A DNA stretch of 51,427 nt from contig CAZXCV010000009.1 in the NCBI GenBank assembly GCA_964639215.1, forward strand, positions 1 through 51,427, in the 5' to 3' direction. How positions within the stretch are numbered: the stretch's first letter is position 1; every line of letters starts with the position of its first letter. The notes beneath the pieces are model-generated. The model saw only the letters and a list, made by a program, of their open reading frames with translations. It was not told the DNA's origin and searched no databases. Positions 1 through 9,550 of this stretch are shown piece by piece. Origin of the DNA: UBA6120 sp964639215. Lineage in GTDB: Bacteria; Bacillota_I; Bacilli_A; RFN20; CAG-826. A program made the position numbers and the translations under genes.

Positions 1-1344
1 CGTTCATCAGATTTCATCCTTGGTGGTTCTGGTTGGATTAGTTTCAAGCTCGGTGGTGGTCGTAATCCTTCTTTCGCCTACATGTCGGTGCGGGAAGCCA
101 CAACTGATTTAGAAGTCGCCCGTTTTGGAAATCGACATTTTAACAACACGACCATCGCCACAACGCAATATGGGTCGTCAATATCAAATGCCGAAGCTTT
201 TCTATTTCAGTATTATTTTGATTTGACGACGGTTTCAGATTTAGGTGATAGGCTTTACATTCTTTTATGCGACACCGCCGCTTATAACTGGTCAATTCTT
301 TCGGCTGATAGTTTTGTTACTTATATTCCTAGCGAGGCAGAACCAACGCCAGTCGCGGATCAAATCGCAAATAATATTCTTCCTTCGATTGAGGGAATTG
401 ATACGGCGACAAATGAAATCGTTAATGGTTACTTCACGACTGATTTCTCGGGTTGGTCGCCTTCAACTGACGACCCAAGTAATGGTTGGGGTCGCTCAGC
501 ATCAAATTTAAGCGCACAAAGTAACCGCGTTTTAGGAAACGCGGATATCGGCGTTCTTCGTTCAAGTGCTTTCACCGTAACCGACGAAAAATATTTACGA
601 TATGACTGGGCTGGCGGCATGAAATACGATAAAGAAATTTTCGTATCAATTAAAGAAGTTGGCACAAATATTGAAAAACTTCGGTATGTCCGTCGCGATA
701 ATCTCGCTAATCATATCGGAAGTGGATGGGATAATCATATGCTCAATCTCACTTCACTCGATAGTGCCAAGAAATATTATCTTGAGTTTGCAGATAATGC
801 TGTCGGTGATTATGGTATTTCTCACGTTCGCACGATTCGCACCGTCCCAGAATCAGAATGGACATCTGTGACTTCTGGTGATCGTGCCGTTTCCATCAGT
901 GGACTTCCTCTATCATTTGGACTGAGCCTTGAGCAAGAAGCGAATACTTATGCAGATTATTTTCTTGAAATGACGTCACCAGCGTGCGCGGCTATGAACG
1001 GAGCTACGGTTGCTTGGGCAACATTGGCAAGTGAATACGCATCGCTTAGTGATGGTGCTAAAGATTACTTTGTCGCGAATAACACAATTGATGTCTCAAT
1101 CGTGTCCGCTCGTGCTCGTTATGTATTTCTTCACACCAAATATGGGACCGCTCAAAGCTGGGATTACTTCCTCACCGATTCAAATAGCGACCCTTATAAT
1201 CCATCTGCTAGTAATCCGAATGTTGCGATAAATGGAACACTCCAAGACAATACCCTTTACCTCGTCACCCTTCTTTCACTCCTCCTCATCATCCTTGGTG
1301 CTTCATTTGTATTCATGACAAAACAGAAAAACTATCTTCGATAA
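1..1344 (+). CDS. Membrane-anchored surface protein, 5' end missing
   Basis: The reading frame is open from the first base of the window, so the gene starts outside it; the ATG at 82 is internal. About 447 residues are visible. The first part is beta-rich, with a segment near 430-520 (NGYFTTDFSGW) that looks like a carbohydrate-binding or jelly-roll domain. The last 140 residues hold a helical module with one Cys, a W-x-x-L-x-x-x-Y motif and an RY...KYG motif. A single hydrophobic segment and a positive tail (TKQKNYLR) follow, as expected for a C-terminal membrane anchor facing outward. There is no LPxTG. The same tail design recurs in the gene at 37208-38377. A terminator follows directly. 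The binding target is unknown. Confidence 0.75.
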   Translation, partial: RSSDFILGGSGWISFKLGGGRNPSFAYMSVREATTDLEVARFGNRHFNNTTIATTQYGSSISNAEAFLFQYYFDLTTVSDLGDRLYILLCDTAAYNWSILSADSFVTYIPSEAEPTPVADQIANNILPSIEGIDTATNEIVNGYFTTDFSGWSPSTDDPSNGWGRSASNLSAQSNRVLGNADIGVLRSSAFTVTDEKYLRYDWAGGMKYDKEIFVSIKEVGTNIEKLRYVRRDNLANHIGSGWDNHMLNLTSLDSAKKYYLEFADNAVGDYGISHVRTIRTVPESEWTSVTSGDRAVSISGLPLSFGLSLEQEANTYADYFLEMTSPACAAMNGATVAWATLASEYASLSDGAKDYFVANNTIDVSIVSARARYVFLHTKYGTAQSWDYFLTDSNSDPYNPSASNPNVAINGTLQDNTLYLVTLLSLLLIILGASFVFMTKQKNYLR

Positions 1345-1366
1345 TTAACTGAGCCTCATCAAACAA

Positions 1367-1397
1367 AACAGGGAGATAACTAACTCCCTGTTTTTTT
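1367..1397. terminator. Rho-independent terminator between convergent genes
   Basis: A 9-bp perfect stem (AACAGGGAG / CTCCCTGTT) with an 8-nt loop is followed by seven T on the plus strand. It ends the surface-protein gene. The A-rich 5' side could let it also serve kbl on the minus strand. Confidence 0.85.
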
Positions 1398-1414
1398 CAT
1401 ATTGTGAGTGAAAC

Positions 1415-2584
1415 CTATTTAATTATGGCCAGTTCTTTGGCTATCTTTGTGAGAACATCGACTGCTTTGCTTAACAAATCTTGCGTGTGTAAGGCGCTGA
1501 CCATACAGCGAATTCTTCCTTTCCCTTTTGGAACGGTTGGAAAGACAATACCCGAAACAAATACGCCTCGTTTTAACAATTCGCGTGAGAATTGCATGGT
1601 TTTTGCCTCATCACCAACGATGATTGGAGTGATTGGTGTCTCGCTATGACCGATATCAAATCCCGCTTTTACGAGTGCTTGTTTAAAATATTTGGCGTTA
1701 TCCCATAATCTTTTCGTATATTCATCTGATTCTTCAAGCATCTTGATGGCTTCAATAATTGCGGCGGCTGCTGAAGGCATTAACGCGGTTGAAAATAATA
1801 ATGGGCGCCCTAAGTGCAATAGGTAGTCGCGTGCTTCTTTTGAACAACAAACGTAGCCACCAACTGCTCCGATGGCTTTCGATAGCGTACCAATTACATA
1901 ATCGACTTGACCATGAAGATGGAAATGATCAACCGTTCCGCGTCCCGAGGTTCCCAGTACTCCGGAACCATGGGCATCATCAACATATGTCTGACAACGA
2001 TATGTTTTAGCAAGCCGGACAATCTCAGGTAGATTAGCAATGTCACCGTCCATTGAAAAAACGCCATCGGTGATAATAAGCACTTCTTCAAATTGTGCGC
2101 GTTTTTCTTTCAAAATTCGCTCAAGATCATCCATATCGTTGTGGCGATAGACAGCGCGTGAAGCTTTTGATAATCGCACACCATCGATAATTGAGGCATG
2201 GTTCCATTCATCTGAAATAATTAAATCTTTTTCACCAGTAATCGCTTGAATGACGCCAGCGTTACAAGCAAAGCCGGATTGGAACACAAGGGCAGCTTCT
2301 TCGTGTTTGAATTTGGCAATCGCTAGATCGAGCTCTTCGTGAATCTCCATGTTTCCGACAATCGTGCGGACGGCACCAGCGCCGACTCCATAAACATCAA
2401 TCGCATGTTTAGCTGCCACTTTTAAGCGTGGGTGGTTAGCAAAGCCAAGATAGTTATTTGATGAAAGATTAATAACCTCATGGCCATTAAGTTTAATCAT
2501 CGCTTCGCAAGGGCCTTCGTTAATTGGTAAAACACGGTATGTTCCCGCATCTTTTAAAGCCTGTAATCGATCTTTAATCGTCAT
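1415..2584 (-). CDS. kbl: Glycine C-acetyltransferase (2-amino-3-ketobutyrate CoA ligase)
   Basis: This PLP enzyme converts 2-amino-3-oxobutyrate and CoA to glycine and acetyl-CoA, the second step of threonine degradation. It has 389 residues, near the family length of about 398. The alpha-oxoamine synthase hallmarks are present: the SNNYLG substrate loop at 42-47, VDDAHG at 201-206 (Asp and His that contact PLP) and TLSKAIG with Schiff-base Lys236. The ATG has an AAGGAG ribosome binding site that overlaps the tdh stop region, and only 11 bases separate the two genes, so they form an operon. The paralogue 8-amino-7-oxononanoate synthase (BioF) has the same fold, but the tdh neighbour decides for kbl. 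Confidence 0.95.
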   Translation of the reverse strand: MTIKDRLQALKDAGTYRVLPINEGPCEAMIKLNGHEVINLSSNNYLGFANHPRLKVAAKHAIDVYGVGAGAVRTIVGNMEIHEELDLAIAKFKHEEAALVFQSGFACNAGVIQAITGEKDLIISDEWNHASIIDGVRLSKASRAVYRHNDMDDLERILKEKRAQFEEVLIITDGVFSMDGDIANLPEIVRLAKTYRCQTYVDDAHGSGVLGTSGRGTVDHFHLHGQVDYVIGTLSKAIGAVGGYVCCSKEARDYLLHLGRPLLFSTALMPSAAAAIIEAIKMLEESDEYTKRLWDNAKYFKQALVKAGFDIGHSETPITPIIVGDEAKTMQFSRELLKRGVFVSGIVFPTVPKGKGRIRCMVSALHTQDLLSKAVDVLTKIAKELAIIK

Positions 2585-2595
2585 CGTGTTTCTCC

Positions 2596-3633
2596 TTAAG
2601 GGATGAGGACAACTTTTCCGCTATTGCCAGATATCATTGTCGCCATCGCTTCTTCCATTTGATTCAATTGATAAACGTGGGTGACAATTTGATCAAGATG
2701 GAGTTTGCCTGTCGCAATCAATTCCTGAACTTGGTCCCAAGTCTTAAACATCAACCGTCCGACTGCTCCATAAATACTGAGTCCTTTAAATACAACATCA
2801 TTAGCAAAATCAATTTCGATATTTGAACTGCCAATACCGAGCATCGACATTTTACCACCGCGTTTAATATATTTAAAGGCAGCTTCAATCGCTCCTTTAT
2901 TTCCTGAAAATTCAGCGACGACATCGACACCTTCCAGATCAGTTTCATCATAGACGCGTTTAATAACATCTTCTTTGCGCGGATTGATGACGACATCGGC
3001 ACCGAGTCGTTTTGCAAAGTCGATTCGATATTGATTGACTTCAATAGCAATGACTTTTTTAGCGCCAAGTGCTTTGGCAATATCAACACCCATCAAACCA
3101 ATCGGACCACATCCGACTACAGCCACCGTTTTATCTTTAATTGGAAAATGCATCATCGTGTGGACGGCATTGCCTAACGGCTCTTGAATCGATAAATAGC
3201 GTGGTTCCGTTTGCGTGCGATTGACGATTAAGTTATAGTCTGGCAATTTTACGTACTCAGCAAAACATCCATCGGTGTCGACACCGATAATTTTGGTGTT
3301 TTCACAGAGATGATATTCTTCACGTTGGCAGAATTCACATATGTGACAGATGATATGTGTTTCCGCAGAGACAATATCCCCAACTTTAACTTTCGTCACA
3401 CGAGGTCCGACCTTAATGACACGACCAGCTAATTCATGACCAACCGTAACTGGTGGTTTGATACGTTTCTGACTCCAGGCATCCCATTCGTAAATATGAA
3501 CGTCTGTGCCACATATTGATGCGGCGAGCACCTTAATCAGTACTTCATCATCATTTAAATCTTCGGGAACACGTTTAATCACGCGTTTAAAACCTGGCGC
3601 ACGCGTTTCTTTGATGTAAGCCACCATTTCCAT
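2596..3633 (-). CDS. tdh: L-threonine 3-dehydrogenase
   Basis: This zinc-dependent medium-chain dehydrogenase oxidises L-threonine to 2-amino-3-oxobutyrate with NAD+ and feeds Kbl. Visible features are the catalytic zinc site (CGTDVHIYEWD, then GHE), the structural zinc loop CHICEFCQREEYHLC with four Cys, and the Rossmann motif GCGPIG. The frame is open up to a GTG at 3654, but that codon sits close to the expected transcription start. The ATG at 3633 follows GGAGG by 11 bases and gives 345 residues, close to E. coli Tdh (341). The promoter carries a cre-like site, suggesting catabolite control. Sorbitol/butanediol dehydrogenases are the alternative; the kbl partner argues for Tdh. Confidence 0.93.
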   Translation of the reverse strand: MEMVAYIKETRAPGFKRVIKRVPEDLNDDEVLIKVLAASICGTDVHIYEWDAWSQKRIKPPVTVGHELAGRVIKVGPRVTKVKVGDIVSAETHIICHICEFCQREEYHLCENTKIIGVDTDGCFAEYVKLPDYNLIVNRTQTEPRYLSIQEPLGNAVHTMMHFPIKDKTVAVVGCGPIGLMGVDIAKALGAKKVIAIEVNQYRIDFAKRLGADVVINPRKEDVIKRVYDETDLEGVDVVAEFSGNKGAIEAAFKYIKRGGKMSMLGIGSSNIEIDFANDVVFKGLSIYGAVGRLMFKTWDQVQELIATGKLHLDQIVTHVYQLNQMEEAMATMISGNSGKVVLIP

Positions 3634-3663
3634 ACTGTTTGTTGCCTCCAACACACCTTCATT

Positions 3664-3669
3664 ATTATA
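3664..3669 (-). promoter_or_regulatory. -10 box of the tdh-kbl promoter
   Basis: A consensus TATAAT is read on the minus strand about 30 bases before the tdh ATG. The -35 region near 3687-3692 (CTGCAT) is poor, which is common where an activator or repressor acts. Confidence 0.5.
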
Positions 3670-3673
3670 GACC

Positions 3674-3687
3674 TAAAAGCGCTTTCA
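3674..3687 (-). promoter_or_regulatory. cre-like operator (CcpA site) in the tdh promoter
   Basis: TGAAAGCGCTTTTA matches the cre consensus TGWAANCGNTNWCA at 13 of 14 positions and lies in the spacer between -35 and -10. Binding there would repress the threonine operon when preferred sugars are present. This is a motif match only, but two similar sites precede hppA and the serine dehydratase gene in this window. The rest of the 311-base interval 3634-3944 is AT-rich with nothing else I recognise. Confidence 0.55.
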
Positions 3688-3944
3688 TGCAGCGAAAAAC
3701 ATGTATCAAATATGAAGTTTCTTACGAATAATAATTCGATAAGAATATCTAACCAATACTCTGATTATCTGCTGATTCTGATAACTTCATCAAACAAAGA
3801 ATTATTAACGAGTTTGAATGGGTTTCATCCTCTGCATATTAAATATATTAGAAGAGCTCAATTTATTTGAAATGTCGTTATTATCGTTATGTTTGAGTAT
3901 TCATGGCTGTGATGTAATAAATATATGAAGATATCTTGTTGTAA

Positions 3945-4913
3945 CTAAATAATAATGTTTTTACCGCGCCGTTTCGCTTCGTATAAGTTAATATCGGCTT
4001 GATGAATGAGGTCGTGAATGCTCGCACCCACTAATTCATAAACACCGCCACTGACCGTGATATGAATGTCCTTAATGAAATGATGGTCGCTCACATTTTC
4101 TCTGAGGCGATCGGCAATCGCGCGTGCCATATCAAGGCTCGTGTTTGGGAATACCACCAGAAATTCTTCCCCACCATAACGACCAAGCAAATCGGTGTCA
4201 CGAAGATTACTTTGAATCACAAATACAAGTTCTTTCAATATTTCATCACCAATTAGATGGCCATATTTATCATTGATGCGCTTAAAATCATCGATATCAA
4301 TCATCAGTACCGATAATGTCGTTTCTTCTGATTGTGCGAGCATTTGTTTTAATGCCCCAATGATGCCACGATAGTTGAGCGCTTTGGTCATATCATCTGT
4401 CGTCGCATGCTGCAGTAACTCCCGCTTCTCACTCTCGAGTCGCGACTCTATTTCTTTGCGTTCAGAGATATCAAACACGATTCCCGACAATAAAAGTGGT
4501 CGTCCAGTCTCATCGCGTTTTGTAATCGTTCCGCGATCATAAAACCATTTATAAATACCCCGTTGATCAAGAATGCGATATTCGACCTCATAAACATGGC
4601 TTTCACCTCTAAGGTGGTGGCGCATATTTTCCATCACGCGGTCATAATCATCTGGATGCAACTTCGAAGTAAAAAAGTCATAACCAATTGGTTGTGGAAT
4701 ATCTTCGATTCGATAGCCGAGTGCCCGCACTTTCAATGGGTTGAAGGTTACGACATTCGTTGGTAAATCCCAATACCAATGTCCGAGATTACCAGACCAG
4801 CCAAAATCGAGTCGCGCTTCTTGATTTAGTTCTTTGAGCAATTGTTCAAGCAATCGGTCTTGCGCTTCGACACGCCTTATTAATTGTTCTTTTGTCAATT
4901 TTTGATAATTCAT
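3945..4913 (-). CDS. PAS-domain diguanylate cyclase (GGDEF)
   Basis: A predicted cytoplasmic 322-residue protein that makes cyclic di-GMP from two GTP. The order is a short N-terminal coiled coil (1-32), a PAS_3 sensory fold (about 35-155, ending FDISERKE) and a GGDEF domain (165-322). The active-site signature is GGEEF at 247-251. Five residues before it is the product-inhibition I-site RDTD (238-241), so feedback control is expected. The metal Asp lies in MIDIDDF. GGAG sits 7 bases before the ATG. There is no membrane segment, so the PAS input is probably a soluble ligand or redox/light cofactor; the signal is unknown. Confidence 0.92.
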   Translation of the reverse strand: MNYQKLTKEQLIRRVEAQDRLLEQLLKELNQEARLDFGWSGNLGHWYWDLPTNVVTFNPLKVRALGYRIEDIPQPIGYDFFTSKLHPDDYDRVMENMRHHLRGESHVYEVEYRILDQRGIYKWFYDRGTITKRDETGRPLLLSGIVFDISERKEIESRLESEKRELLQHATTDDMTKALNYRGIIGALKQMLAQSEETTLSVLMIDIDDFKRINDKYGHLIGDEILKELVFVIQSNLRDTDLLGRYGGEEFLVVFPNTSLDMARAIADRLRENVSDHHFIKDIHITVSGGVYELVGASIHDLIHQADINLYEAKRRGKNIII

Positions 4914-4986
4914 GAAGTTGCTCCAATATATTTCTTATCTTGATTATCAAAATCTTTTTATCATCTTAATAACGATTTTAAAAATT

Positions 4987-5430
4987 TTAATCTGTCTTGT
5001 GTTTTTTTGCTAATGCATTTGTGTCAATTGACTTTCGAAACACGTAATAGCGTTGATAGGTGAATTCAAGAAGAAAATTGGCCACCATGTTAATGCCAGT
5101 TACTAAATACTCGTCCCACAATAATGTTGTGACTAAATAGTGTCCCAGTATCGTCGAAGCGGGCGTGAAGATGGCATAAAATATCAAAACTTGAAGCATC
5201 GCGATTGGAATGTTATTAGCGGATTTGAATGTATATCGGCGATTAAAAGTAAAATTCCAGACGATTGATAAAATTAAGGCAATGAGATAACTTGGCCAAT
5301 AAGGAAATCCCGAAAATTCGTTTAATAAAGTAAAGGAGGCGATTTCAATGACACCGGCGGAAATCGCAAACAATAAATATTTAAACGCCATCAGCATTTC
5401 TTTATTTTTTTGCTTTAATTGACGTTTCAT
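4987..5430 (-). CDS. GtrA family membrane protein
   Basis: A small protein with four membrane helices carrying the GtrA-type signature FNRRYTFKS after the second helix. The family is implicated in flipping polyprenyl-phosphate-linked sugars or in related cell-surface glycan steps. The frame extends to a TTG at 5469, but the ATG at 5430 gives 147 residues with a Lys/Arg-rich start (MKRQLKQKNKE), which suits the family length; neither start has a clear ribosome binding site. It stands alone on the minus strand, separate from the second GtrA gene at 7538. Its sugar substrate cannot be told from the sequence. Confidence 0.82.
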   Translation of the reverse strand: MKRQLKQKNKEMLMAFKYLLFAISAGVIEIASFTLLNEFSGFPYWPSYLIALILSIVWNFTFNRRYTFKSANNIPIAMLQVLIFYAIFTPASTILGHYLVTTLLWDEYLVTGINMVANFLLEFTYQRYYVFRKSIDTNALAKKHKTD

Positions 5431-5623
5431 GATAGTTAATATTGTGCCATCATTCAATTTGATGAGCAATCTATCTTGGCATATTTTGTTTATGATAAAC
5501 CCTTAATCATTTCTAGATTTTTTTATACTTAAAATATCAAACAGTGAGATGCTTTAAATATTTTGTTATTTCTCGTGCATTTACCGACATAGTAGCATAT
5601 GCTTAACTACGTTAAAGATCCGT

Positions 5624-7441
5624 ATGAACATTCGCAACATCGCAATTATCGCCCATGTCGATCATGGTAAGACCACAATGGTCGACCAATTATTTAAGAC
5701 TGCCCACTTGTTTCGCGATAATGAGACTGCTACTGAACGGTTAATGGATTCAAACGACATTGAGCGCGAACGAGGCATTACCATTCTCGCCAAAGCAACA
5801 GGTATTCAATATAAGGGATTTCAAATCAATATCATGGACACGCCTGGGCACGCTGACTTCGGAGGCGAAGTTGAACGAATCATGAATATGGTCGATGGCT
5901 GTCTTTTACTCGTCGATGCCTTTGAAAGCACAATGCCTCAAACGCGTTTTGTCTTAAAAAAGGCAATTGAAGCACGCGTAAAACCGATCGTTGTCATTAA
6001 TAAAATTGATCGAAATAATGTCAATGTCTACCAAACGCTTGAGGATGTTCTTGAGCTCTTTATTGCTTTAGATGCTCCTGAAGAATTGTTAAATTTTAAG
6101 GTTGCTTATGCCTCTGGTCTATTGGGCACCAGCGGATTACAAGAAGATTTATCTGATCAAAAACGTGGTATGGAAGCGATTCTTGACTTAATCATTTCGG
6201 AAATACCAAGTCCGCGTGTGCAAACCGTTGGTCATCTCCAATTCCAACCGAGTTTGCTTGATTATAATGATTTCGTCGGACGCATTGGGATTGGTCTAGT
6301 AAAAACTGGAACGATTAAATTAAATCAACCGATCGTTTTATCTCGCCTTGATGGCTCCCTCAAACAAGGAAAAATACTAAAGTTATTCCGCTTTGTGGGT
6401 ATCAATAAATATGAACTTGAAATGGCCACCGCTGGCGACATTATCGGTGTAGCCGGAATCGATGATATCAATGTCGGAGAAACGATTTGCGAACCGAATT
6501 TTGTTAATCCATTACCCAAGATTTACGTCAGTGAACCCACATTACAAATGACATTTGCTCCAAATAGTTCGCCGTTTGTTGGTAGAGTCGGTAAATTCGT
6601 CACCTATCGCCATTTAAAAGCGCGACTTGAAAAAGAAGTGCAACGCGATGTTGCCCTCAAAGTAATGGCTCTCGAGGGAAGTGATCGCTTTCTTGTCTCA
6701 GGACGCGGTGAGCTACACCTTGGAATCTTGATTGAAAAAATGCGGCGTGAAGGTTATGAACTTGAGGTCAGTAAGCCGAAAGTCATTCTCAAAATTATCG
6801 ATGGTGTCGAACATGAACCATATGAAGATTTGACAATTGATGTGCCGACTGAACATCTTGGTTTAGTCATGGATGCCATCTCCGCGCGACAAGGCGAATT
6901 GCAACATATGGAAAGTGGCATTCAAAACACACGTCTTATTTATGAAATCGCTTCAGGAAATTTAATCGGACTTCATGACCAAATCATGACATTGACCAAA
7001 GGTTATGGATTGATGAGTCATAGTTATAAACGACATCGTTTTGCGAGTAATTTTCAGCTCAAAGGCCGCCACCTGGGCGTGCTGATTGCCTCAGAGACAG
7101 GCATGACGACGACATACGCACTTGAAGGACTTGAAGCACGTGGCACGATGTTTGTCACCCCAAGCACCGAAGTTTATGAAGGAATGATCGTCGGCGAAAA
7201 TAAATATACGAATGATTTGGTCGTCAACGTCGTTAAAGCTAAAGCATTATCAAATGTTAGGATGTCCACCAAAGAAGCCAAAGTCGTTTTAAAGGCGGCA
7301 CGCACGATGTCCCTTGAAAATTGCCTGGCATACCTGAACGATGATGAACTATTAGAAATAACACCAACGACTTTTCGCATGCGCAAGACTTATCTCAAAG
7401 ATACTGATCGAAAGAAAAAGTGGGCTGCCCAAAATTTTTAA
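5624..7441 (+). CDS. typA: Ribosome-associated translational GTPase TypA/BipA
   Basis: A 605-residue translation-factor GTPase that binds the 70S ribosome at the EF-G site and aids 50S assembly and stress adaptation. The GTPase motifs are intact: P-loop AHVDHGKT at 10-17, DIERERGITI (switch I), DTPGH at 72-76 and NKID at 126-129. EF-G-like domains follow (SGRGELHLGIL near 365) and the BipA-specific C-terminal domain. Length and domain order match B. subtilis/E. coli TypA. No strong ribosome binding site precedes the ATG. The gene is monocistronic, with the GtrA cassette beginning 96 bases downstream. Confidence 0.96.
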   Translation: MNIRNIAIIAHVDHGKTTMVDQLFKTAHLFRDNETATERLMDSNDIERERGITILAKATGIQYKGFQINIMDTPGHADFGGEVERIMNMVDGCLLLVDAFESTMPQTRFVLKKAIEARVKPIVVINKIDRNNVNVYQTLEDVLELFIALDAPEELLNFKVAYASGLLGTSGLQEDLSDQKRGMEAILDLIISEIPSPRVQTVGHLQFQPSLLDYNDFVGRIGIGLVKTGTIKLNQPIVLSRLDGSLKQGKILKLFRFVGINKYELEMATAGDIIGVAGIDDINVGETICEPNFVNPLPKIYVSEPTLQMTFAPNSSPFVGRVGKFVTYRHLKARLEKEVQRDVALKVMALEGSDRFLVSGRGELHLGILIEKMRREGYELEVSKPKVILKIIDGVEHEPYEDLTIDVPTEHLGLVMDAISARQGELQHMESGIQNTRLIYEIASGNLIGLHDQIMTLTKGYGLMSHSYKRHRFASNFQLKGRHLGVLIASETGMTTTYALEGLEARGTMFVTPSTEVYEGMIVGENKYTNDLVVNVVKAKALSNVRMSTKEAKVVLKAARTMSLENCLAYLNDDELLEITPTTFRMRKTYLKDTDRKKKWAAQNF

Positions 7442-7537
7442 CTGCTGGCGCTCTTGATTAATATTATTTAGATACTTCCATCGCTCATCCTTTTTCTTTC
7501 GCCAATAAATTGGATAACAAGATATAATTAGGCGAGT

Positions 7538-7984
7538 ATGCATAAATTATTGTCTTCGTCACTATTTAAAGAAATCATTCGCTATTTACTCGTCGGTGGT
7601 TTGGCTTTTTTAGGTGAGTCACTCGTACTGATTATATTTGAAGATTATGTTTTTACCACCCTCATTCAGTGGTGGGTAATTAATGTTGGTTTGACGATTG
7701 CCACAACGCTTGGTTTTATCACGGGTTTGACAATCAATTATTTATTATCGCTGACATTTGTCTTCAAACATTATGAGAATCCTGATGCCAAGCGTATCAA
7801 AGGCTTGATTCAATTCGCATCAATTGGCATTATAGGTCTAGTTATAAAAGCATTAGGAATGAATCTATTTGATGCGTTAAATGTGTATTATTTAATTGGT
7901 CACATCATCATGACCATAATTGTCCTTGCTTGGAATTACATTGGTCGTAAACTTATTATCTTTAAAGGGGATCGTCATGAGTAA
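7538..7984 (+). CDS. GtrA family membrane protein
   Basis: A 148-residue protein with four hydrophobic helices and the GtrA pattern (GLTINYLLSLTFVFKHY). It is predicted to be an inner-membrane flippase-like component that moves undecaprenyl- or polyprenyl-phosphate-linked sugars. Its stop overlaps the ATG of the FAD enzyme by 8 bases, and a membrane glycosyltransferase follows, so the three genes form one unit. A -10-like TATAAT lies at 7523-7528. No GtrB-type transferase that would charge the lipid carrier is visible nearby. Confidence 0.85.
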   Translation: MHKLLSSSLFKEIIRYLLVGGLAFLGESLVLIIFEDYVFTTLIQWWVINVGLTIATTLGFITGLTINYLLSLTFVFKHYENPDAKRIKGLIQFASIGIIGLVIKALGMNLFDALNVYYLIGHIIMTIIVLAWNYIGRKLIIFKGDRHE

Positions 7985-9542
7985 GAAAACGGCGATTATC
8001 ATAGGGGCTGGTCCGGGTGGATTGACTGCGGCTTATGAATTATTAAAAAACACCGACATTCAACCAATCATCGTCGAGGCTGGTGATTATATTGGTGGGA
8101 TTGCCCGCACGATTAATCATCACGATAACCGCATGGATATTGGTGGGCACCGCTTCTTTTCAAAAGAGGAACGTGTCATGGCGTTGTGGCGCGAGCTATT
8201 GCCATTACAAGGCGCACCTTCTAAAGACGACTTGGTAACTAATCGCGCGGTCCCACTGACCGAAGGTGGTCCCGATCCTGAAAAAGAAAATATTGTGATG
8301 TTAGTCCGACGTCGGATTTCACGCATTTTCTATTTACGAAAGTTTTTTGATTATCCGCTCTCAATTAAACTCGAAACTTTTTTAAACCTTGGACTTTTCA
8401 GAACATTTCGGGCTGGTTTTGGTTATCTATGGGCAGCGCTTTTCAAGCGGAAAGAAAAATCATTAGAAGATTTTTTAATCAATCGATTTGGCAAACCGTT
8501 ATACGGTATGTTTTTTGAAGATTATACCGAGAAGGTTTGGGGCATCTCGCCAAAATTTATCTCACCGGATTGGGGCGCGCAACGAATTAAGGGTTTGTCG
8601 TTGATGAAAGCATTAAAAACAATCTTAATGAAGCCATTTCGTAAAAATAAAACCGCGGTCGAAACAAGTCTGATCGAGGAATATTATTATCCGAAGTTTG
8701 GACCAGGACAAATGTATGAACATATGGCCAACCTCATTATCAATCAAGGTGGTGAGCTGCACCTTAATCATCGGGTAACGAATATCGCGTTAAACGACGG
8801 TGTCATCACTTCAATCACTGTCAGCACACCGCAAGGTAAAAAAACTCTCACTGGCGATTATGTTATTTCCACGATGCCGATTAAAGATTTAATCATCGCA
8901 ATGGAGCCACATATAAACAACAAAGAAGTTGTAACGGTCGCCAAAGGTCTTGTCTATCGTGATTTCATTACTGTTGGAGTTTTGGTGCCACGTTTAAAAA
9001 TCACAAATAAAACGAAAATTAGAACAATGGCCAATATCGTCCCTGATTGCTGGATTTACGTCCAAGAAAAAGATGTCAAAGTCGGACGCCTGCAAATATT
9101 TAATAATTGGTCGCCTTACATGGTCAAGGACCCAATGAATACGGTTTGGATTGGACTTGAATATTTCGTCAATGTCGGTGATGAGTTATGGGAGATGGAA
9201 CAAACTAAATTCATTGATTTAGCGATTGATGAACTTGTAAAGATTGGGATTATCGAATCAGCTTCAATCGTATTAGATGCGACCCAAGCTAAAGTCGAAA
9301 AAGCATATCCGGCTTATTTTGGCACCTACCCACAATTTGAGATGGTAAAACAATACTTATCAGACATTTCAAACCTCTACTGTATTGGACGTAACGGACA
9401 ACACCGTTACAATAATATGGATCATTCGATGATGACGGCGGTTGTCGCCGTCGCTTCGATTATAGACGAGAAGAAAGTCCCCAAAGATATGATTTGGACT
9501 GTTAACACCGAAAAAGAATATCACGAAACTAAAAAGAGCTAG
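7977..9542 (+). CDS. FAD-dependent oxidoreductase of the amine oxidase / UDP-galactopyranose mutase-like superfamily
   Basis: A 521-residue flavoprotein. The Rossmann FAD motif GAGPGGLTAAYEL is at the N-terminus (the in-frame sequence upstream belongs to gtrA). The conserved C-terminal FAD-contact motif GRNGQHRYNNMDHS is clear. The start at 7977 follows AAAGGGG and overlaps the GtrA stop. Related proteins are annotated as protoporphyrinogen-oxidase-like or UDP-galactopyranose-mutase-like and often sit in surface-glycan loci. The flanking GtrA and glycosyltransferase genes point to modification of a nucleotide- or lipid-linked sugar. The reaction itself is not established. Confidence 0.8.
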   Translation: MSKKTAIIIGAGPGGLTAAYELLKNTDIQPIIVEAGDYIGGIARTINHHDNRMDIGGHRFFSKEERVMALWRELLPLQGAPSKDDLVTNRAVPLTEGGPDPEKENIVMLVRRRISRIFYLRKFFDYPLSIKLETFLNLGLFRTFRAGFGYLWAALFKRKEKSLEDFLINRFGKPLYGMFFEDYTEKVWGISPKFISPDWGAQRIKGLSLMKALKTILMKPFRKNKTAVETSLIEEYYYPKFGPGQMYEHMANLIINQGGELHLNHRVTNIALNDGVITSITVSTPQGKKTLTGDYVISTMPIKDLIIAMEPHINNKEVVTVAKGLVYRDFITVGVLVPRLKITNKTKIRTMANIVPDCWIYVQEKDVKVGRLQIFNNWSPYMVKDPMNTVWIGLEYFVNVGDELWEMEQTKFIDLAIDELVKIGIIESASIVLDATQAKVEKAYPAYFGTYPQFEMVKQYLSDISNLYCIGRNGQHRYNNMDHSMMTAVVAVASIIDEKKVPKDMIWTVNTEKEYHETKKS

Positions 9543-9550
9543 CTTTTGCT